64,000 bases of DNA, taken from Sphaerisporangium corydalis (GTDB lineage: Bacteria; Actinomycetota; Actinomycetes; Streptosporangiales; Streptosporangiaceae). The notes under the pieces were generated by a model, which made no database searches, was not told the DNA's origin, and worked only from the letters and a program-made list of their open reading frames with translations. The stretch spans positions 1-64,000 of the forward strand of contig NZ_JANZYP010000053.1 of NCBI RefSeq assembly GCF_025506355.1, given 5' to 3'. This document shows positions 58,136 to 64,000 of the stretch, in pieces; position 1 is the first letter of the stretch; the number at the start of each line of letters is the position of its first letter. Position numbers and translations under genes: made by a program.

Positions 58136-59644
58136 TCAGCACTTGTAGGTGAACGACGCCTTGTCGTCCAGCCGCGTGCCCGGGGTGAGCGGGGACAGCA
58201 CCCGGAGCCGGGCCGTCAGTTTCCGCGTCCCCTGGCCGCCGATCTCCCACTTGAGGCTCACCTGGTGGGCGGACTCCCCTGAGGACACCGGCTCGGTGTG
58301 CTTGACCGGCCGCTCCCCGCTCGGCAGCCACTCGTAGGTGACCTGGCCCGCCGCCCCGTTGGTGGTGATCACCCCGACGACGTTCACCGTGATGTCGCAG
58401 CCCTTGGCCTTCGGCACCTTGACGTCGACCGCGGTGACCGACAGCGGCGCGCCGCGCTGGAACCACAGGAACAGCCCGGCCGCGACGATGAGCGCGAGCA
58501 CCACGGCCGACCACAGCACGCCGCCACGGCGCCGCCGCCTGGCCGGCATCCGCCCGAGCCGCTCACTGGCCGGGACCGTGATCTGCTGCTGCTCGCGCCC
58601 GGCGCGCCAGATCTGCGCGGCCGTCGTGTCCACCGGGACGCCGGGTCCGAAGCGCAGGTCGCCCCGCCCCGTCTCGCCCTGGCCGGCGGGCCCGGTGGGC
58701 CCGGTGGGGCCGGTCGTACCCGGCGGGGCGCCGTACCCGGCGGGGGGCGAGGCGCCGTACCCGGCCGCGCCCGAGGCCGGCGTGCCCTGGAAGGGCTGGT
58801 CGCCCGCGCCCGGGGTGTAGAGCAGGGTGACGACCTCGCCCTCGGAGCCCTGCCCGCCGGTGTCGCCGTAGCCGGGGGCGGCGGGGGGCGGCGACTGGGT
58901 CGGGACGTCGCTCGCCGACCACCACTGGATGCTCCGTACGAGCCGCTCGCGGGTGATGAAGCCCGCCGGCAGCAGGTCGCGGCCGTTGAGCAGGTAGTCA
59001 CGGGCCGAACCGAGGCCGTGGGTGGTGGCGGTGGACGCGGCCCGGTCGAAAAGCTGGGCCGCGCGCGGGTCGCCCGCCGCCCAGCCGGCCGCCAGGCCAC
59101 GGGCCAGCGACGCCCACGCCGTGAGGTCGCGGTCGGGGGAGGCCGGTTCGCCGCGCAGGGCCAGGGCGAGCCCGCGTTCGGCGAGCAGGGCGGTGCCGTC
59201 CTCGCCGACCACCACCGTGCCCGCGTGCAGCGCACCGTGGGACAGGCCGGCCGAATGGACGGTGAGCAGGGTCTGGGCGGTCTCCACCAGGATGGTGGCC
59301 GCGCTCCCCGCGTCCGGTGAGGGACCGCCCGGCCGCCCGTCCATCAGCTCGGCCAGCGTCGGCGCCGCGGGAACGCCGGTGAGCAGCCAGACCTCCTGAC
59401 GGGCGGCCACCAGGTCGGTGACCGGCATCAGGCCGGTGAGGCCGCTCCGCGCCAGCCGCCGGTCCTCGGTGACCGCCGCGACGACCCGCTCCCGGGCGCC
59501 GGGGGCCGACAGGGCGCGCGGGTCGAGCCGGAGGGCACCGCCGCGGGAACCGTCGGGACCGACCGTGTCCGTCCACGTGCCGACCTCGCCCACGCGGGAC
59601 CGGCCCGTGAGCCCGTACCCCGCGATGCTGTCGCCATCAGGCAT
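58136..59644 (-). CDS. Pseudokinase-like membrane protein with beta-rich C-terminus
   Basis: 502-residue protein next to a Ser/Thr kinase. Residues 1-230 resemble a protein-kinase fold but lack the catalytic residues: the HRDxxxxN loop reads HGALHAGTVV (136-145) and no DFG is seen. A Gly/Pro-rich linker leads to a transmembrane helix (GVLWSAVVLALIVAAGLFLWF), then an extracellular beta-rich domain (VTAVDVKVPKAKGCDITVNVVGVI) with Cys at both ends. It starts directly after the kinase stop, with no gap. A sensor or regulator of the kinase is likely, similar to other pseudokinase pairs. Confidence 0.75.
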   Translation of the reverse strand: MPDGDSIAGYGLTGRSRVGEVGTWTDTVGPDGSRGGALRLDPRALSAPGARERVVAAVTEDRRLARSGLTGLMPVTDLVAARQEVWLLTGVPAAPTLAELMDGRPGGPSPDAGSAATILVETAQTLLTVHSAGLSHGALHAGTVVVGEDGTALLAERGLALALRGEPASPDRDLTAWASLARGLAAGWAAGDPRAAQLFDRAASTATTHGLGSARDYLLNGRDLLPAGFITRERLVRSIQWWSASDVPTQSPPPAAPGYGDTGGQGSEGEVVTLLYTPGAGDQPFQGTPASGAAGYGASPPAGYGAPPGTTGPTGPTGPAGQGETGRGDLRFGPGVPVDTTAAQIWRAGREQQQITVPASERLGRMPARRRRRGGVLWSAVVLALIVAAGLFLWFQRGAPLSVTAVDVKVPKAKGCDITVNVVGVITTNGAAGQVTYEWLPSGERPVKHTEPVSSGESAHQVSLKWEIGGQGTRKLTARLRVLSPLTPGTRLDDKASFTYKC

Positions 59645-61303
59645 CTACCGCCGCCTTCGGTGCCGTCCCGCCAAACGTTCTCTGAGGACCAGTGTGGCGG
59701 GAACGGCCCCCGCCGTCATCAGGACGGACGCCAGAGCGGCCGACGGGGCGCTGTCGGAGGGCGCCGGGGTCTCGCTCCTGTCGGTCGGCGAGACGCCGAT
59801 GGTGCCGCCGTCGCCGCCTTCGCCGCCGGTGGGGGTGGGGCTCTCGGTGGAGGGCGTCGGGGTGGGCCGGGTCCTGGTCGCCGTCGGGGTCGGGGTCGGG
59901 GTCGGCGTCGGCTTGGGCTTGGGCTTGGGTTTCGGCGAGCCGGGCCGGGTGTCGTCGATCTTGGGTTCGGAGTCGTCCCGCTCCGACGCCGAGGGGGTCG
60001 GCTTGGCGGACAGGGTGGACCTGGCGGACCGCGACGGCCGGGCGCTCGGCTTCGGCGTCTTGCTGGTGGGAGGGTCGGGGACGCCCGTGGGCACCGCGGC
60101 GGTGGTGCCGGTCGGCTCCGCCGCCGGATCGGTCGAGGGGGTGTCGGCCGGAGCGTCGTCCGAGGGCGCCTCGGTCGGCGAGTCGGTGATGGCCGGCTCG
60201 GGCGAGCCGGACTCGCCGCTCGGCGGGGTCGCGGTCGGCGTGGTGACCGTCGACTGGGCCTGCAGGGTGGCGTCGCCCAGCGAGCCCACCAGCACGGCGG
60301 TCACCGCCGCGACGACCGCCAGCCCGGCCGCGCCCACCGCGATCTTGACGCTGAGCTTGGAGATCGCGCGCCCGCCGCCGAGGTGGGTGTCGGCGACGGA
60401 GGTGCCGGCCGCGGGCTCCTCGCCCGCGAGCGGGAACAGCAGCGCGAGGATCCCCGCCAGGCTCGCCAGCCTGCGGCGCCCGCGCTCCTCCCAGTCGGGC
60501 CCGTACGCGTCGGCGGCCACCATCTCCAGCTCGGAGAGGAAGGTCTCGGCGGTCGCCGGGCGGTCGGCGGGATGCTTGGCCAGCCCGCGCTCGATCAGGC
60601 CGCGCAGCGGCGCGGGCACCTGGTCGGTCGGCGGCGGCATCGACTGGTGCTGGCGGGCCAGCACCGCGATGTTCTGCGACTGGAACGGCCGGGTGCCGGT
60701 GAGGCACTCGAAGAAGACGATGGTCGCGGCGTAGACGTCGGTGCTCGGCCCGGCGGGCGCGCCCGCCCACTGCTCGGGGGCCATGTACGCCGGGGTGCCC
60801 GCGCCGCTCACGCCCTCGCCCGAGCGCACCGCGATGCCGAAGTCGATGAGCTTGCTGTGCCCGGTGCCCTCGATGACGACGTTCTCGGGCTTGAAGTCGC
60901 GGTGGACGACGCCGGTGGCGTGCGCGGTGGCCAGGCCGAGCAGGGCGCCCTTGAGCAGCACGAGCGCCGCCTCGGCGCCGGTCGGCCCCTCCGAGCGCAG
61001 CATGGCGCGCAGCGAGACGCCGTCGACGAGTTCCATGACGATGGCCGCGCCGCCGGCGCCCTCGATGTACTCGTAGAACCGGGCCGCGTACGGGCTGTCG
61101 AGCAGTTCCAGAAGACGGGCCTCGTGCCGGAACCGGATGACGAACCCGGGGTCGGCGCACAGCTCGTCGGAAAGGTATTTGATGGCGACGAACGATTGGT
61201 CGGCGCCGTAGCGGGCCATGACGACCCGCCCCGAGCCGCCGCTGCCGAGATCTCGGATCTCCGTGTATCCGGGGACCTGCCAAGCCCCCGTGTGGCCGTC
61301 CAT
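59645..61303 (-). CDS. Serine/threonine protein kinase
   Basis: 552-residue Hanks-type kinase. Evidence: GSGGSGRV (20-27), Lys42 in VAIKYL, HRDFKPEN (134-141), DFG (154-156) and APE (175-177). After the kinase domain (about 1-275), a transmembrane helix (about 320-345) is followed by a Thr/Pro/Ser-rich segment of about 170 residues containing runs of PKPKPKPTPTPTPT, then a second hydrophobic stretch and RHRRRR. The C-terminal part would be on the cell surface or wall, as in sensor kinases. It is adjacent to the pseudokinase gene. Confidence 0.95.
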   Translation of the reverse strand: MDGHTGAWQVPGYTEIRDLGSGGSGRVVMARYGADQSFVAIKYLSDELCADPGFVIRFRHEARLLELLDSPYAARFYEYIEGAGGAAIVMELVDGVSLRAMLRSEGPTGAEAALVLLKGALLGLATAHATGVVHRDFKPENVVIEGTGHSKLIDFGIAVRSGEGVSGAGTPAYMAPEQWAGAPAGPSTDVYAATIVFFECLTGTRPFQSQNIAVLARQHQSMPPPTDQVPAPLRGLIERGLAKHPADRPATAETFLSELEMVAADAYGPDWEERGRRRLASLAGILALLFPLAGEEPAAGTSVADTHLGGGRAISKLSVKIAVGAAGLAVVAAVTAVLVGSLGDATLQAQSTVTTPTATPPSGESGSPEPAITDSPTEAPSDDAPADTPSTDPAAEPTGTTAAVPTGVPDPPTSKTPKPSARPSRSARSTLSAKPTPSASERDDSEPKIDDTRPGSPKPKPKPKPTPTPTPTPTATRTRPTPTPSTESPTPTGGEGGDGGTIGVSPTDRSETPAPSDSAPSAALASVLMTAGAVPATLVLRERLAGRHRRRR

Positions 61304-61507
61304 GCGCTCTCCTTTTGTGACAGGGCCCCCACCCGTGACGCGAGAACGAAGCCTAACGATGATGTGGCTGATCCGTGATGCTTAAATCAATAATTGGCAT
61401 ATTGTCGACACCATTGTCAGTAAATACTGATCATATTGTCCGGTGGCCGGGACAGGCCGCTGACCTGGCCCGGGGGAGCCGCGCCGAACGGGTGAGAACC
61501 GGAGGGC

Positions 61508-62149
61508 TCAGGCGGGCCGGCCGCGTCCGGCGATGTGGGCGGGCACCGGGACGCCGGGGGGCAGTACCGGGTCGGGCTCTGGGGTGCCCCAGCTCACCCG
61601 CAACGGCAGCACGCCCGCCCAGACCGGCAGCGCGTAGTCCTCCTCGTCGTCCTTGGGCGGCCCGGTCCGCACCTTCACCGACGCCTCGGCCAGGGAGAGC
61701 GCCAGCACCGTCGTGGCGGCCAGCTCCTTGCGGTCCGGGGGGCGCACGGCGTCCCACTGCCCGGGGGCGAGGTGCTCGGTGATCGCCCTCAGCCCGGCCA
61801 GCCGCTCCTCGTCGTCCCGCACGACCCGGGGGGTGCCGTAGACCATCGCCGAGCGGTAGTTCACCGAGTGGTGGAAGGCCGAGCGGGCCAGCACGATGCC
61901 GTCGAGGTGGGTCACGGTGACGCAGACCTCGCCGGTCCCGCGCAGCGAGACGGCGCCGGTCGACCCGTGCAGGTAGAGCGTGTCCCCGATGCGGCCGTAC
62001 CCGGTCGGGATCACCCGGGGCGACCCGTCCACCACGACGCCGAGGTGGCAGATCAGGCCGGCGTCGAGGACGGCGTGCAGGTCGGAGGCGTCCGCGCGGG
62101 CTCGCTCCTTCGAGCGGAGCAGGGTCGTGCGAGGTGTGGTGGAGAGCAT
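61508..62149 (-). CDS. Pyridoxamine 5'-phosphate oxidase family protein
   Basis: 213-residue flavin-binding split-barrel protein. LICHLGVVVDGSPRVIPTGYGRIGDTLYLHGST is typical, and FHHSVNYRSAMVYGTPRVV follows. Sequence divergence from PdxH suggests a related FMN-, F420- or haem-binding oxidoreductase. It is divergent from a MocR-type regulator gene, the usual arrangement for targets of such regulators, and shares its promoter repeats. ATG 62149 is preferred. Confidence 0.8.
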   Translation of the reverse strand: MLSTTPRTTLLRSKERARADASDLHAVLDAGLICHLGVVVDGSPRVIPTGYGRIGDTLYLHGSTGAVSLRGTGEVCVTVTHLDGIVLARSAFHHSVNYRSAMVYGTPRVVRDDEERLAGLRAITEHLAPGQWDAVRPPDRKELAATTVLALSLAEASVKVRTGPPKDDEEDYALPVWAGVLPLRVSWGTPEPDPVLPPGVPVPAHIAGRGRPA

Positions 62150-62166
62150 GACGCTAACGTAGGCGG

Positions 62167-62219
62167 CAAGTGGACTGGTGGTGTACGTCCACTCATGACC
62201 ACTTTCGGGGGACCACTTG
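62167..62219. promoter_or_regulatory. Repeated AGTGG/CCACT boxes in divergent MocR promoter
   Basis: AGTGGAC (62169-62175) and GTCCACT (62187-62193) are inverted arms. CAAGTGG (62167-62173) and CCACTTG (62213-62219) form a second inverted pair, and an ACCACTT copy occurs near 62198. MocR-type regulators bind repeats of this size near their own start. Confidence 0.6.
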
Positions 62220-63605
62220 CCCGGCCGCGTCGACCTTCCGCTCATCCTCGACCGCGCGGCGCCGGCGGCGCTCTCGGTCCAGCTCGGGAACCAGCTCAGG
62301 GACGGCATGCGCGCGGGCGCGCTCAGGGCCGGGGAACGGCTGCCGTCCAGCCGGGAGCTGGCCCGGCTGCTGGACGTCAGCCGCACCGTGGTGACCGAGG
62401 CCTTCCAGCAGTTGTACGCCGAGGGGTGGCTGGAGGGCCGGCACGGGTCGGGCACCTACGTCGCCGACGTCTCCGAATCCCTGCGGCCCGCCGCGCCCGC
62501 GCCACGAGCCGGGCCCCGCGACGCCGCGCCCGTCCTCCCGAGCGGCCCCGGCGCCGGGACGATCGACCTGTGCCCCGGAAAACCGTGGGTGCGGGACTAC
62601 GACCGGGCCGCGTGGCGGCGCGCCTGGCGCCGGGCGGCGGACCGGCCGCCCGGCGACGTCGTCGATCCCTACGGGCACCCCCGCCTGCGCGAACTGCTGG
62701 CCGACCACCTGCGCAGGGCGCGGGCCGTCCCGGTGGGACCGGAGAACGTGATGGTCACCCGGGGGACCGGCCACGGCATGGACCTGGTCGCCGCGACGCT
62801 CCTGCGCCCGGGGGACGGCGCCGGCGTGGAGGAACCGGGGTACGCGACCGCGCGCAACGTCTTCGCCGCGCGCGGCGCGCGCGTCGTCCCGTGCCCGGTG
62901 GACGAGCAGGGCGTCATCCCCGCCGAGCTGCCCGGCGACCTGCGGGTGCTGTTCACCACCCCCGCCCACCAGTACCCGCTGGGCGGGCGGCTGCCGATCC
63001 CCCGCAGGGAACGGCTGCTGGCCTGGGCCCGCCGCACGGGCGCCGTCGTCGTGGAGGACGACTACGACGCCGAGTTCCGCTACGACGTGGCGCCCCTCGC
63101 GGCGCTCTACGGGATGGACCCCGAGCGGGTCGTGCTGCTCGGCACGCTGTCGAAGTCCCTGGCCCCCGACGTCGGCATCGGCTGGCTGGTCGCGCCCCCC
63201 GGCCTGCTGGCCGAGGTGGCCATCACGCGCACCCGGCTGGCCGACCGGACCTCGGGCCCGTTGCAGGAGGCCATCTCGGTCCTGCTCGAACACGGCGACC
63301 TCGACCGGCACCTGCGGCGCATGCGCCTTGAGTACGCGCGCCGCCGCGCCGCCGTCATGGAGACGCTCGGGCCGAGGGTCAGCGGCGACTCGGCCGGGTT
63401 GCACGTCTTCCTGCGGCTGCCGGAGGCCGAGATCGAGCCGGTGGTCGCCGCCGCGGCCGAGCGGGGGGTGCTCCTGCGCACGACGGCCCTGCACCACGCC
63501 GGGCCGGTCAGCCACCACGGGCTGGTGATCGGGTACGGCTCGGCGTCCCTGGCGGACGTGCGGAAGGGGTGCGCGGTGGTCGCCGGCCTCATCGCGGACC
63601 GGTGA
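62217..63605 (+). CDS. GntR/MocR-type PLP-dependent regulator
   Basis: 462-residue MocR/PdxR-type protein. Residues 12-78 are a GntR winged helix (VQLGNQLRDGMRAGALRAGERLPSSRELARLLDVSRTVVTEAFQQL). Residues about 110-460 are an aminotransferase fold with the PLP Lys313 in GTLSKSLAPDVGIGWL. It probably senses PLP or an amino compound and controls the divergent PNPOx-like gene. The only in-frame start after the upstream stop at 62196 is TTG 62217, which lies within the right arm of a promoter repeat. Confidence 0.85.
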   Translation: MPGRVDLPLILDRAAPAALSVQLGNQLRDGMRAGALRAGERLPSSRELARLLDVSRTVVTEAFQQLYAEGWLEGRHGSGTYVADVSESLRPAAPAPRAGPRDAAPVLPSGPGAGTIDLCPGKPWVRDYDRAAWRRAWRRAADRPPGDVVDPYGHPRLRELLADHLRRARAVPVGPENVMVTRGTGHGMDLVAATLLRPGDGAGVEEPGYATARNVFAARGARVVPCPVDEQGVIPAELPGDLRVLFTTPAHQYPLGGRLPIPRRERLLAWARRTGAVVVEDDYDAEFRYDVAPLAALYGMDPERVVLLGTLSKSLAPDVGIGWLVAPPGLLAEVAITRTRLADRTSGPLQEAISVLLEHGDLDRHLRRMRLEYARRRAAVMETLGPRVSGDSAGLHVFLRLPEAEIEPVVAAAAERGVLLRTTALHHAGPVSHHGLVIGYGSASLADVRKGCAVVAGLIADR

Positions 63606-63651
63606 GGCGGCTCCGCGCGCGTCCGGGCAGGGATCTGTGGGTGGTGCCCGG

Positions 63652-64000
63652 TCAGGCCGCGCTGGGGATGAGCCGGTCGCCCGGAGGGGGCGCCGGCTGG
63701 AGGGCTCCGACGACGGGCAGGGCGCGGTGCGCGTACAGCGGGTCGATGGGCAGCACGTGCTGGGCCCACCAGCGGGCCGCCGCACGGTCCTGCGACGGTT
63801 CCACGAACGGGTTGGCGTAGTCGTCGTACGGGGGGTCGTACAGGTAACCGGTCGGGACGCCGCGCCGCGCCAGCGCGGCGATGGCCTCGTCACGGTCGGA
63901 CACGAGCAGCGGCACCCGGAAGAGCGGCTGGTCCACCTGGTCGAGCACCCCGCGCGCCACCGTGGGCAGCTCAGCCAGCAGGGCGACGCCCGCGAGCCTG
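63652..64000 (-). CDS. Probable DegT/DnrJ/EryC1/StrS aminotransferase, 3' end only
   Basis: Partial gene; the frame stays open to the right edge. The 115 residues present, including FRVPLLVSDRDEAIAALARRGVPTGYLYDPPYDDYAN and RWWAQHVLPIDPLYAHR, resemble the C-terminal domain of DegT/StrS PLP enzymes. The PLP lysine region is outside the window, so the family call rests on this part alone. Confidence 0.6.
   Translation of the reverse strand, partial: RLAGVALLAELPTVARGVLDQVDQPLFRVPLLVSDRDEAIAALARRGVPTGYLYDPPYDDYANPFVEPSQDRAAARWWAQHVLPIDPLYAHRALPVVGALQPAPPPGDRLIPSAA

Overview
The window is high-GC actinobacterial DNA with dense Streptomyces-like gene packing, many GTG and TTG starts, GTGA/ATGA stop-start overlaps, a family 2B (EshA-type) encapsulin, an actinobacterial group 1h [NiFe]-hydrogenase cluster, XRE/DUF5753-DUF397 pairs and a DasR-type site. 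A filamentous actinomycete, perhaps of the Streptosporangiales, fits best; this placement is inferred from gene content. No rRNA, transposase, phage or CRISPR locus was seen.

Layout. (1) 1-2931: two base-identical tandem copies of an encapsulin shell gene on the minus strand, followed by a 650-bp intergenic region. (2) 3582-17696: a phosphoribosyltransferase/erythromycin-esterase-like fusion gene, then a long plus-strand hydrogenase cluster: SIS protein, variant HypC, second SIS protein, HhyS, HhyL, a NifU-domain protein, a DUF5947 protein, a DUF6084 protein, a 475-residue unknown, a maturation peptidase, a 34-residue membrane protein, HypA, HypC, HypD, HypE and a disordered protein. HypB and HypF are not in the window. 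The cluster should make an oxygen-tolerant, high-affinity H2-oxidising enzyme of the kind used to scavenge atmospheric H2 in persistence. (3) 17.8-25.8 kb: assorted metabolic and regulatory genes, including a GntR-TetR fusion regulator divergent from an FAD monooxygenase with paired inverted-repeat operators. (4) 26.2-29.5 kb: an NgcEFG-type N-acetylglucosamine/chitobiose ABC transporter with a DasR-like site, a promoter and a 17-bp palindrome upstream, closed by a strong terminator. (5) 29.7-44.7 kb: a secreted M6 protease, an AhpD-like protein, hydrolases, TetR-controlled units, an XRE/DUF397/ATP-binding regulatory locus, and a TetR plus rifampin-phosphotransferase-like operon. (6) 45-55 kb: class II aldolase, spermidine-synthase-like protein, a penicillin-binding protein, a frameshifted SRPBCC gene, a truncated NAD-binding remnant, a TetR/SnoaL/hemolysin III group sharing a palindrome, an M20 peptidase, and lysine 6-transaminase. 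(7) 55.5-64 kb: LuxR-type small regulator, tRNA-His, oligoribonuclease, a DUF2510 membrane protein, a pseudokinase next to a Ser/Thr kinase, a divergent PNPOx/MocR pair, and the 3' end of a probable DegT-family aminotransferase.

A recurring theme is short tandem duplication at gene ends. The last codons of a gene plus its stop are repeated just downstream (units of about 18-60 bp at least six times), on top of the whole-gene duplication of the encapsulin. Start sites, operators and regulator-target pairings are inferred from sequence alone.
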